Positions 30,027 through 37,775 of a stretch of 64,000 bases of DNA are shown piece after piece (positions within the stretch are counted from its first letter, which is position 1; each line of letters opens with the position of its first letter). Both the position numbers and the translations under genes were made by a program. The stretch lies in assembly GCF_900103935.1 (NCBI RefSeq), contig NZ_FNIC01000001.1:986804-1050803 (forward strand), written 5' to 3'. Origin of the DNA: Nocardioides szechwanensis. Its GTDB lineage: Bacteria > Actinomycetota > Actinomycetes > Propionibacteriales > Nocardioidaceae. Below the pieces are notes generated by a model, which was given only the letters and a program-made list of their open reading frames with translations, was not told the origin of the DNA and did not search any database.

Positions 30027-30689
30027 CTACTCCACGACCGCCATGCTGACCCCGAGCCCGACCATCATCGTGCCGCCGGCCGCACCCAGCGCGTCGAGCC
30101 GCTCCGGCCGCCCGCCGAACCAGTCGCGCGCCTTGCCCGCCGCCAGTGCCCACAGGCTGTCGGAGGTCACGCACATCGCACCGAACACGGCGCCGAGCAT
30201 CATGATCTGGGCGCTGGCGTGGCCGTCGGCGTCGTTGACGAAGTGCGGCAGGAACGCCAGGAAGAACACGATGGTCTTCGGGTTTGTCAGCCCCACGAAG
30301 AACCCCACGCGCAGGCTCTTGCGGGCCGACGCCGCTCGCATGGTGATCGCCCCGGGCTCGTCCATCGCGCCGAGCACCGCGCGGGCGTCGGCGCGGTGAC
30401 GGATCGCCTGCACCCCCAGCCACACGACGTAGGCCGCCCCCACCAGCTTGATCGCCGTGTACGCCGTGGCGCTCGCCGCCACCACCGCCCCCAGCCCCAG
30501 CGCGATCGCCACGATCTGCGCCACGATGCCGAGCGCGTTGCCGACCACCGACAGCAGGGCGTCGCGTCGGCCGACGGTCAGCGCCCGCCCGATCGTGAAC
30601 AGCAGGCTCGGCCCGGGCACCTGGATGAACAGCGCGCTCGCCACGACGAACGCGAGCCACTGGCTGGCGGTCGGCGACGGCAGGTCCAT
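30027..30689 (-). CDS. LysE/RhtB-family amino-acid exporter
   Basis: A 220-residue membrane protein with about six hydrophobic segments. The N-terminal VPGPSLLFTIGRAL matches the LysE/RhtB signature (PGP near the first helix). GLTNPKTIVFFLAFLPHFV is the second conserved block. The family exports amino acids or homoserine lactones; the substrate is unknown. The ATG at 30689 is used because the longer open frame is antisense to the CHAD gene. Confidence 0.88.
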   Translation of the reverse strand: MDLPSPTASQWLAFVVASALFIQVPGPSLLFTIGRALTVGRRDALLSVVGNALGIVAQIVAIALGLGAVVAASATAYTAIKLVGAAYVVWLGVQAIRHRADARAVLGAMDEPGAITMRAASARKSLRVGFFVGLTNPKTIVFFLAFLPHFVNDADGHASAQIMMLGAVFGAMCVTSDSLWALAAGKARDWFGGRPERLDALGAAGGTMMVGLGVSMAVVE

Positions 30690-30760
30690 GTCAGGAGTAT
30701 GGCCGAGCTCAGCCGTCCCCCGCGACGAGGATGTACCGCGCGGGCCACAGTCCCGAACGA

Positions 30761-31666
30761 TCAGCCCCGGAGCCACTTCCGAAGCCCACCGTCGGGCAGG
30801 CCGGCGAGGACGGCCGGGTACGCCGCCACGATGGCGTCGGCGCGTGCCTCCTCGAGCGCGTGGAGTCGACCGAACGTGAACGTGTCCTCCCCCGCCTCCT
30901 GGGCGTGGGCCGCGATGTCGAGCAGCACCGAGCGTGTGACGACCGTGTCCTGGTGCTCCCCCAGCAGCTCCTGGAGCGCCTCGGCGAGACCGGCGAGGCG
31001 CGCGGCCGGCTCCCCGAGCACGGGCGCGGCCGACTCGGCGGCGTACCGCAGCCGCTTGGCAGCCTTCCGCACCTGGTGCAGGTGGTGCTCCTTGAGGGCC
31101 GGATCGTCGGTGCGCTCCCAGACCCGGTGCCGCCGGTGGACCCGCGCCAGGTCGGAGCGGAGCAGCTTCGGCAGCAGCGTGCGCGCTGGCCGGGCGGCCG
31201 ACTCGTCGAACGGCGGAGAGTCCACGAGCACTCCCAGGTCCGACAACAGCCGGGCGTAGCGCTCGCCTCCGAGGGCCACCTGCGCCGCCGCCCGCCCGTC
31301 CCGGGCCCACGCACCCAGCTCGGTGTCGATCCGCTGGGACACGGGTCCACGCACCAGCGCGGCGGGCTCCTGGCGGAGGATCCCGTCCAGCCTCGCCTGC
31401 AGCACCTGGGCGTCGCGCGCCGGCGCCAGGACGCCTCCGAGCCAGCGCAGCTCGTCGGTCAGCGCCGCCGGGGTGTCACCGGCCAGCACGGGCCGGTACG
31501 CCGCCAGCGCGGAACGCATCCGACGGGCGGCGACCCGCATCTGGTGGACGCTCTCCTGCTCGCCGGACCTCAGCAGCGCGTCCTGCTCGAGGAGCCGGTT
31601 GCGGTGCTGGCCGAGGTAGTCGACGAACACCGATCCGGTCGGCTGCTCCAGGGTCACAGCGACCAT
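30761..31666 (-). CDS. CHAD-domain protein
   Basis: A 301-residue all-helical CHAD protein. Two helical repeats carry the conserved basic/His motifs (VHQMRVAARRMRSALAAYRP and HHLHQVRKAAKRLRYAAE). These line a positively charged groove known in the family to bind inorganic polyphosphate. There is no CYTH (triphosphate tunnel) domain, unlike the usual CYTH-CHAD fusions. The gene starts only 8 bp from a divergent gene at 31675, so their promoters must overlap each other's coding DNA or the transcripts are leaderless. Confidence 0.88.
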   Translation of the reverse strand: MVAVTLEQPTGSVFVDYLGQHRNRLLEQDALLRSGEQESVHQMRVAARRMRSALAAYRPVLAGDTPAALTDELRWLGGVLAPARDAQVLQARLDGILRQEPAALVRGPVSQRIDTELGAWARDGRAAAQVALGGERYARLLSDLGVLVDSPPFDESAARPARTLLPKLLRSDLARVHRRHRVWERTDDPALKEHHLHQVRKAAKRLRYAAESAAPVLGEPAARLAGLAEALQELLGEHQDTVVTRSVLLDIAAHAQEAGEDTFTFGRLHALEEARADAIVAAYPAVLAGLPDGGLRKWLRG

Positions 31667-31674
31667 CGTGACAC

Positions 31675-32574
31675 GTGGCTATGCTCCCGAACGTGTTCAC
31701 CCGACGCAGCGACGGGATCTACCTGGGCAAGGTCCAGGCCATGCGCCGCATCGTCCCCTACCTGATGCCCACCCGCACCGAGGCGACGGTCTACTACGAG
31801 CAGCACCTCCAGGTCGGGGACCTGCTGGCGTGGCTCGAGGACACCAACGCGGGGCGCCCGCCGGCCGAGCACGTCACGCTGTTCCACGTCTTCCTGACCG
31901 CGCTGGCGCGCACGCTCAAGCTCCGGCCGGAGGTCAACCGGTTCATCGCGGGCCGGCGGACCTACCAGCACACCGAGATCAGCATCTCCTTCATCGTGAA
32001 GACCGCGATGCGCGACGACGCGCCGGAGACCCAGGCGCGGCTGGTCTTCACCGGCGACGAGACGGTCGCGCAGGTCCGCGACGTCGTCACCGCCGCCGTG
32101 TCGCACGGGCGCGGGTCCGAGCAGGGCGACGACGACAGGCTCGTCGACTTCTTCGCCTCGTGGCCGCGCCCGGTCCTGGGACTGATCAGCCGAGCGATCA
32201 CCTCGCTCGACTACCACAACGCCCTGCCCGGCCCCCTGCGCGACGCGATCCCCCTCTACACCAGCGTCTACCTGGTCAACACCGGCTCGATCGGCATCGA
32301 CGCGCCCTTCCACCACCTCTTCGAGTACGGCTCGGCCAGCGTGTTCGTGGCCATCGGCCGGGTCGCCAAGGAGCCCGTGATCGACGAGCACGACCAGGTG
32401 GTCGCGAAGGACCGGGTCACCACCCGCTTCACGTTGGACGAGCGCGCGTCCGACGGCTTCTACTTCGCGCGTACGGCGGAGGTGTTCCGCCGCCTGGTCG
32501 AGGAGCCGGAGCTGCTGGCGACCGCCGACGTCACCGCCGAGCAGATCCTGGGCGGCTGGCCGCACCGGAGCTGA
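31675..32574 (+). CDS. 2-oxoacid dehydrogenase acyltransferase-like protein
   Basis: A 299-residue protein resembling the catalytic CAT-like domain of E2 acyltransferases, without lipoyl or peripheral-binding domains. Near the C-terminus DERASDGFYFAR aligns with the DHRxxDG active-site motif, but the catalytic His is replaced by Glu, which argues for a non-acetyltransferase or regulatory role. Alternative starts exist (GTG 31675, ATG 31681, GTG 31693). The exact one is uncertain because only 8 bp separate it from the divergent CHAD gene. Confidence 0.65.
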   Translation: MAMLPNVFTRRSDGIYLGKVQAMRRIVPYLMPTRTEATVYYEQHLQVGDLLAWLEDTNAGRPPAEHVTLFHVFLTALARTLKLRPEVNRFIAGRRTYQHTEISISFIVKTAMRDDAPETQARLVFTGDETVAQVRDVVTAAVSHGRGSEQGDDDRLVDFFASWPRPVLGLISRAITSLDYHNALPGPLRDAIPLYTSVYLVNTGSIGIDAPFHHLFEYGSASVFVAIGRVAKEPVIDEHDQVVAKDRVTTRFTLDERASDGFYFARTAEVFRRLVEEPELLATADVTAEQILGGWPHRS

Positions 32575-32589
32575 CGCACACCGGCCAAC

Positions 32590-33012
32590 TCAGAGGTGAT
32601 CGGGCACGAACAGTGCGTCCGGGTCCCGGCGGACCGGCATCGCACCGACGCCCACGCGCGTCAGCTGGGCCGCGGCGGTCACGATCCGCCGGCGCCGGCG
32701 CGTGGACATCGCCTCCCATGCACCCGGCCGGCGGTGGTCGAGGAGCTGCCGGCTGCCCGCCTCGGCGGCCTCGTCGTACTCCGCCTGGGTGAACTCCGGA
32801 CGCGCATCCACCGTCGGCCGCTCCGGCAGCGCGGTCAGCACCGGGAGCACGATCTCGCCCGCGGCGACCTTGCGCGGGTAGCGCTCCGCCATGGTCAGGG
32901 CGTCGTACGCCGCGTCGACGTCGCCGCGCCGCCAGGGCGGGCGGGTCACGGCGAACAGCCGGCGAGCCACGGCGTCGACCGCCACCGTCATCTCGTGCTC
33001 GGTGAACCTCAT
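32590..33012 (-). CDS. Conserved hypothetical protein
   Basis: A 140-residue soluble protein, rich in Arg and Ala, with an N-terminal MRFTEHEMTVAVDAVARRLF. I do not recognise the family, and there is no signal peptide, membrane segment or catalytic motif. It converges on the preceding gene (15 bp between stops). Its ATG lies 23 bp from the nearer of two identical DevR-type boxes, so it could belong to that regulon along with the divergent reductase operon. Confidence 0.55.
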   Translation of the reverse strand: MRFTEHEMTVAVDAVARRLFAVTRPPWRRGDVDAAYDALTMAERYPRKVAAGEIVLPVLTALPERPTVDARPEFTQAEYDEAAEAGSRQLLDHRRPGAWEAMSTRRRRRIVTAAAQLTRVGVGAMPVRRDPDALFVPDHL

Positions 33013-33035
33013 GGGCACCCATGATGGCGCACCCC

Positions 33036-33049
33036 GGGTCCTAGTGCCC
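33036..33049. promoter_or_regulatory. DevR/DosR-type box, first of tandem pair
   Basis: GGGTCCTAGTGCCC, a degenerate DevR-type palindrome, lies between the hypothetical gene and the reductase operon. An identical 14-mer starts 24 bp to the right. The exact duplication and two-turn spacing suggest cooperative binding. Confidence 0.6.
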
Positions 33050-33059
33050 CTGCCGCAGC

Positions 33060-33073
33060 GGGTCCTAGTGCCC
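33060..33073. promoter_or_regulatory. DevR/DosR-type box, second of tandem pair
   Basis: A second copy of GGGTCCTAGTGCCC, identical to the first, 98 bp upstream of the SDR/acyl-reductase operon start. Confidence 0.6.
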
Positions 33074-33171
33074 TTCCGGCGGAGTTGCCCAGGCGTGAGG
33101 ATCGGAGGGAGGGCACGGCCGGATCCGACGGTCAGCGCCGGTTCGGGGACCGTGCCGAGAAGGCGATTCAC

Positions 33172-34260
33172 ATGACGGTCCTGATGACAGGGTTCCCGGG
33201 GTTCCTCGGGTCCGCACTCCTCCCGCGCCTCCTGGCCCGGCGTGAGCACGTCCGGGCGGTCTGCCTGGTCCAGCCGGAGCACCGCGCACTGGCAGAGACC
33301 CGCGTCCTCGAGCTGGAGAACGACCATCCCCACCTGCGCGGGCGCATCGACCTGGTCGACGGCGACATCACCGCCCCCGACCTGGGCATCGACCCCGCGG
33401 AGCTCGCGGGCCTCGACGGCGTCACCGAGGTGTGGCACCTGGCGGCCGTCTACGACCTCGCGGTCGACCCCGAGCTGGCTCGCCGGGTCAACGTCGACGG
33501 GACCCAGCAGGTACTGGACTTCTGCCGCTCCCGGGCCCACCTGGGCCGGCTGCACTACGTCAGCACCTGCTACGTCAGCGGCCGCTACGAGGGCACCTTC
33601 ACCGAGGACGGCCTCGACGAGGACCAGGAGTTCCGCAACCACTACGAGTCGACGAAGTACGACGCCGAGGTACTGGTCCGCGCGGCGATGGCCGAGGGCC
33701 TGCCGGCGACGATCTATCGCCCCGGGATCGTGGTCGGCGACTCCGAGACCGGTGAGACCCAGAAGTACGACGGCCCCTACTTCCTCGCGGAGTTCCTGCG
33801 CCGGCAACTGTCCGTCGCCGTGGTGCCGGCGGTCGGTGCCGCCGACGAGGTCAAGGTGTGCCTGGTCCCCCGCGACTTCGTCGTGGACGCCATGGACCAG
33901 CTCTCCGTCCTCCCCGCGTCGCTCGGCAAGACCTACGCCCTCACCGACCCCAACCCGCCGACCGTGCGCAGGCTGGTCGAGACGTTCGCCCACCACCTGG
34001 GCAAGCGGGTCCTGTGGGTCCGGCTGCCACTGGGCCTGACCCGGGCCGCCGTGGGCTCCGTGCCGGGCATGGAGCGACTGCTCGGGCTGCCGGCCGAGGC
34101 CCTCGACTACTTCGCCTCGCCGACGACGTACTCCACGACCAACACGACGACCGACCTCGCCGGCACCGGCGTCGCCTGCCCGTCGTTCGACGCCTACGCC
34201 GGAACGCTCCTGGACTTCATGGGAGCCCACCCCGAGTACGACTCCAAGGCCATGGTGTGA
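33172..34260 (+). CDS. Extended SDR, thioester reductase/FAR-like
   Basis: A 362-residue NAD(P)-binding protein of the extended SDR/male-sterility type. It has the GFPGFLG dinucleotide loop at the N-terminus, VWHLAAVYDLAV, VSTCYVSGRYEG, and the catalytic HYESTKYDAE (YxxxK). Relatives reduce acyl thioesters to aldehydes or alcohols, or act as epimerases. Here the immediate coupling to an acyl-ACP-reductase-like gene favours a fatty aldehyde/alcohol role, by inference. The ATG at 33172 has AGAAGG 8 bp upstream; an ATG-like start 87 bp earlier lacks a good site. Tandem DevR-type boxes lie upstream. Confidence 0.8.
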   Translation: MTVLMTGFPGFLGSALLPRLLARREHVRAVCLVQPEHRALAETRVLELENDHPHLRGRIDLVDGDITAPDLGIDPAELAGLDGVTEVWHLAAVYDLAVDPELARRVNVDGTQQVLDFCRSRAHLGRLHYVSTCYVSGRYEGTFTEDGLDEDQEFRNHYESTKYDAEVLVRAAMAEGLPATIYRPGIVVGDSETGETQKYDGPYFLAEFLRRQLSVAVVPAVGAADEVKVCLVPRDFVVDAMDQLSVLPASLGKTYALTDPNPPTVRRLVETFAHHLGKRVLWVRLPLGLTRAAVGSVPGMERLLGLPAEALDYFASPTTYSTTNTTTDLAGTGVACPSFDAYAGTLLDFMGAHPEYDSKAMV

Positions 34261-36332
34261 GCCCGCGACGCAAGGCCCAGCCGCCGGTGCAGCCTCCCCT
34301 GGTCATCGTCGAGGTCAGCCTCGCGGCCGCGGACCGCGACTGCGACGAACAGATCAGCTTCCTCCACCGCGACATCCGCTTCGTGCGCATCGGCACCAAC
34401 GGTGACGTGCGCGCCGCGAAGACCCTGGTGCGGGAGTGGACGGCCACGGCCGACGCGATCGCGGTCACGGGGATCCGGGAGGCGCGGGCCGCCGGGCTGT
34501 ACGACGGTGAGCTGGAGGCCGTCGAACGCGTCATGCGCGCCACGACCGACGTCCCGGTCACCGACGGTCACGGGCTCCGCGACGTCCTCCAGGAGTGGGC
34601 GATCCGGCACGTCCAAACCGAGATGCCCGGGTTCTTCAACAACGCGCGCACGGTCGTCCTCGGCGGGCTGAACCACGCGCGGACCGCCCGGGTGCTGCGT
34701 GAGTTCACCGACAACCTGGAGTTCGCCGACCCGCTGCTGCGCCTGGACCTTCCCGGCCGGATCAACGGCAACCCACTCCTCGAGATCGCGGCCAACGCCA
34801 CCCTGTGGCCGGTACGACGGATGCCCGGCGTGGTGCGCGCGCAGATCCGAGCCCCGGGCCAGCGGCTCAGCAACGCCCTGACCCGCAGGGCCGCGCGCGA
34901 CTGCGACGTCGTCGTGGCGACGTATGACGAGCTGGTCGCCTTCGGCCTCGAGGAGCTGGCCGGCAAGACCGTCGTCACTTCGACGATCTCCGAGGAGCGG
35001 CTCGCCGAGCTGGCCGCGCGGGGCGTCGACATGGTGCTCGACGCCACTCCCCAGCCCTTCCCGGTCACCGTCTCGGAGGCCGTGCTCGAGGCGATGATGA
35101 TGGCCATCGTCTCCGACGGCGGGCGGCTGACCAACGACGACCTGCTCGACATGATCGTCTCGGCCGGCATGGAGCCGCGCCTGCTCTACCCGCACGGACC
35201 CAAGCGCAAGAGCAGGTTCGCGTTCGTCATTCACCCGCTGTCGCAGGAGTTCTTCGGGCGGGTCGAGCCGCTGGGCACGATCAGCAAGGTCGCGCCCCCG
35301 GTGGTGATGGACGTCGTGGAGAAGGTGGCGGCCTACTACCCGCCGTTCGTCTACAGCCACGTCACCGGCATCACGTCACCCACCGGGGCGGAGGCCGAGG
35401 GCTGGCTGATCTCGGTCGGCGGCACCCCGCGGGAGCTGATGGCGCACAGCCCGGAGTTCACCTACGCCCGGCTGCTGGACGCGGCCGACATCGCCAAGAA
35501 GCTCGGGGCGCAGGTGATGGGCCTCGGCGCCTTCACGAAGGTCGTCGGCGACGCCGGGGTCACCGTGGCCAAGCAGGCGTCGCTGCCGATCACCACGGGC
35601 AACAGCTACAGCGCGTCCGGCGCCCTGTGGGCGGCCCACGAAGCGGTCAACCAGCTCGGGCTCGCCGAGGTCGACGAGCACGGGCGGATCAAGGGCAAGA
35701 CGATGGTCGTCGGCGCCACCGGCGCGATCGGCTCGGTCTGCGCCCGGCTGCTCGCGCTCGCCAGCGACGAGCTGTGGCTGGTGTCGCCCGAGACCGCCAA
35801 GCTGCTGGCGCTCAAGCACGAGATCGAGCGCGACAACCCACGCGCGGAGATCCACGTCGCCGCCACGCCCAGCGGTCACCTCCAGCACATGGACGTGATC
35901 GTCACGGCCACGTCGGGCGCCGGCAAGCGGGTCCTCGACATCATGGACGTGAAGCCCGGCTGCGTGATCACCGACGTGGCGCGGCCGCTGGACCTCTCGG
36001 CAGCCGACGTGGCCAAGCGGCCCGACGTACTCGTGGTGGAGTCGGGCGAGATCGAGCTCCCCGGCGACGTCAGGATGAAGGACATCGGTCTTCCGCCCGG
36101 CGTCGTCTACGCGTGCATGGCCGAGACCATCGCGCTCGCCCTCGAGGGTCGCTACGAGACGTTCACGGTCGGGCGCAACATCGAGTGGGCGAAGGTCAAG
36201 GAGATCTACCGGCTCGGCCTCAAGCACGGCATGAAGCTCGCCACGATCTCCGGCGTCAACGGGGTCTTCACCCCCGAGGACGTCGACCGGGTCCGCGAGC
36301 TCGCGCTGGAGCGGCGGGCGGTCGGCGTCTGA
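34257..36332 (+). CDS. Long-chain acyl-ACP/acyl-CoA reductase-like fusion protein
   Basis: A 691-residue protein starting at a GTG that overlaps the previous stop (GTGA). Residues from about 320 onward resemble cyanobacterial long-chain acyl-ACP reductase: FAFVIHPLSQEFF, ITTGNSYSASGALWA, the Rossmann loop VVGATGAIGSVCARLL, and VYACMAETIALALEGRYE. The last includes a Cys at the position of the thioester-forming cysteine, followed by VGRNIEWAKVKEI. The N-terminal 300 residues are unrecognised and absent from the cyanobacterial enzyme. Predicted product: fatty aldehyde. With the upstream SDR and neighbouring WS/DGATs this would feed wax-ester or alcohol synthesis. Confidence 0.75.
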   Translation: MSPRRKAQPPVQPPLVIVEVSLAAADRDCDEQISFLHRDIRFVRIGTNGDVRAAKTLVREWTATADAIAVTGIREARAAGLYDGELEAVERVMRATTDVPVTDGHGLRDVLQEWAIRHVQTEMPGFFNNARTVVLGGLNHARTARVLREFTDNLEFADPLLRLDLPGRINGNPLLEIAANATLWPVRRMPGVVRAQIRAPGQRLSNALTRRAARDCDVVVATYDELVAFGLEELAGKTVVTSTISEERLAELAARGVDMVLDATPQPFPVTVSEAVLEAMMMAIVSDGGRLTNDDLLDMIVSAGMEPRLLYPHGPKRKSRFAFVIHPLSQEFFGRVEPLGTISKVAPPVVMDVVEKVAAYYPPFVYSHVTGITSPTGAEAEGWLISVGGTPRELMAHSPEFTYARLLDAADIAKKLGAQVMGLGAFTKVVGDAGVTVAKQASLPITTGNSYSASGALWAAHEAVNQLGLAEVDEHGRIKGKTMVVGATGAIGSVCARLLALASDELWLVSPETAKLLALKHEIERDNPRAEIHVAATPSGHLQHMDVIVTATSGAGKRVLDIMDVKPGCVITDVARPLDLSAADVAKRPDVLVVESGEIELPGDVRMKDIGLPPGVVYACMAETIALALEGRYETFTVGRNIEWAKVKEIYRLGLKHGMKLATISGVNGVFTPEDVDRVRELALERRAVGV

Positions 36333-36344
36333 GGGCGAGGTCGC

Positions 36345-37775
36345 TCACCTCGCCAGCGCCGCCACCTCGTCCAGCCCCTCCTGCAGGCAGGCCTGCAGGA
36401 CGTCGGTGTCTCTCACGGCCCGCTCGTCGACGTTGACCCCGATGCACGCCTGGTCGACGTGCGCGAGGAGCGTCGCCGCGACCGCCACCCCCGGCAGCGA
36501 GCCGAAGGGATAGATGCCCTCCACCCTGGCCCCGGCCATGTAAGTCGCCCGCGTCGGCCCTTGCATGGTCGACGCCGAGGCGTCCGCGGTCACGCCGAGC
36601 CCCAGGACGGCGGCGCCCACATCGGCCGGCAACAGGCCCACGACCGGAGCAAAGGCGCGTACGGCGTCCAGCGCGCGCTCGGTGTGCAGCGACAGCAGCT
36701 CGCCCCGCACGGCGGCGATCCGGTCGGCGGGGTCCTCGATCCCGGAGGGCGCCGCGATCATCGCTCCCGCGAAGCGCAGCCCCCCCATCGGGTCCTCGGC
36801 CCGGTCGAGCGAGACGCGGAGCCGGACCGGCACCTGCTCGAGGTCGACCCCGTGGACAGCGTGGTAGCGGTGGAGGCCGCCGGCCAGCGCCGCGACGAAC
36901 GCGTCGTGCAGGGTCCCGCCGCCGACCCGACCCGCGGCCCGCAGCTCGGACAGCGAGCACGAGAGGGCCAGGAACCGCCACGAGCGGCCGTCCCGGTCGG
37001 CCAGCAGCGGCGAGTTGGGAGCCGGCGGCGCGGCGGCCAGGCGCCGTACGGAGGCGCCGTACCGCAGGGTCTCGGCGAGCACCGTCTGCGGGCGCAGGGC
37101 CGCGGACAGCCCGGCCCGCAGTCCCTGGAGGGCCCGCACGGGAGCGGCGGCCAGACCGTCACGCAGACCGTCCCGGGCCAGCTGGAGGGCGTCGGTCGTG
37201 GGCTGCTCCTCGTCCAGTGCCACGACCGGCTTGTCGGGGGTGTGCTGCCGCGTGTGGGACTGGAGCAGCGACAGGAGCTGGACGGTGCCCGCGCTGTCGG
37301 TGAGGGCGTGGTGGATCTTGAGGACGTGCGCCGCACCTCCCCCGTCGAGCCCGGTGACCAGCACGCCCTCCCACAGCGGGCGGGAGCGGTCGAAGGGGCG
37401 GAGCGCGAGCTCGCGTGCGACCTCGAGGACGTCGTCGATCGAGCCACTGCCCCCGACCGGCCGGCGTCGGAGGTGGTAGTCGAGCGAGAAGTGCGCGTCA
37501 TCGACCCAGACGGGTGCCGTGGTCGGGAGCGCGGGGTCGAGGACCCGCTGCCGCAGCCGCCGCACCAGCGACGTACCCCACTCGTGCGCGTTGCGGAACC
37601 GCTCCCAGTCGGGCTCGCGGTCGAGCAGGATCACGGTGCACGACGTGGCCGAGCGCGCGGGGTGGCGCTCCGAGCGCCACATCATGGTCTCGAGCGGGTC
37701 CAGGACCGGCCGGCGGGACCAGGCGGCCGCGGCCGCCCAGCGCTCGAGGTCGGAGACCTCCTCGGTGTCGGCCAT
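36345..37775 (-). CDS. WS/DGAT-family O-acyltransferase, variant active site
   Basis: A 476-residue bifunctional wax-ester synthase/diacylglycerol acyltransferase homologue. The condensing motif reads HHALTDS, so the catalytic His pair and Asp are kept but the usual Gly of HHxxxDG is Ser. N-terminal LETMMWRSE and the C-terminal region GARVEGIYPFGSLPGVAV fit the family. It is the last gene of a four-gene operon; its ATG overlaps the stop of the HAD-PlsC gene (ATGA). It may transfer acyl groups to diacylglycerol, fatty alcohol or another alcohol; the variant motif adds doubt. Confidence 0.85.
   Translation of the reverse strand: MADTEEVSDLERWAAAAAWSRRPVLDPLETMMWRSERHPARSATSCTVILLDREPDWERFRNAHEWGTSLVRRLRQRVLDPALPTTAPVWVDDAHFSLDYHLRRRPVGGSGSIDDVLEVARELALRPFDRSRPLWEGVLVTGLDGGGAAHVLKIHHALTDSAGTVQLLSLLQSHTRQHTPDKPVVALDEEQPTTDALQLARDGLRDGLAAAPVRALQGLRAGLSAALRPQTVLAETLRYGASVRRLAAAPPAPNSPLLADRDGRSWRFLALSCSLSELRAAGRVGGGTLHDAFVAALAGGLHRYHAVHGVDLEQVPVRLRVSLDRAEDPMGGLRFAGAMIAAPSGIEDPADRIAAVRGELLSLHTERALDAVRAFAPVVGLLPADVGAAVLGLGVTADASASTMQGPTRATYMAGARVEGIYPFGSLPGVAVAATLLAHVDQACIGVNVDERAVRDTDVLQACLQEGLDEVAALAR

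Noticed and set aside
30690..31310. Upstream extension of the LysE-type gene
   Set aside because: This part of the frame is antisense to the CHAD gene and Arg/Gly/Ala-rich; the ATG at 30689 gives the family N-terminus.
33858..34256. N-terminal extension of the acyl-reductase-like protein
   Set aside because: It overlaps the SDR gene out of frame; the GTG at 34257 with its GTGA overlap is a better start.
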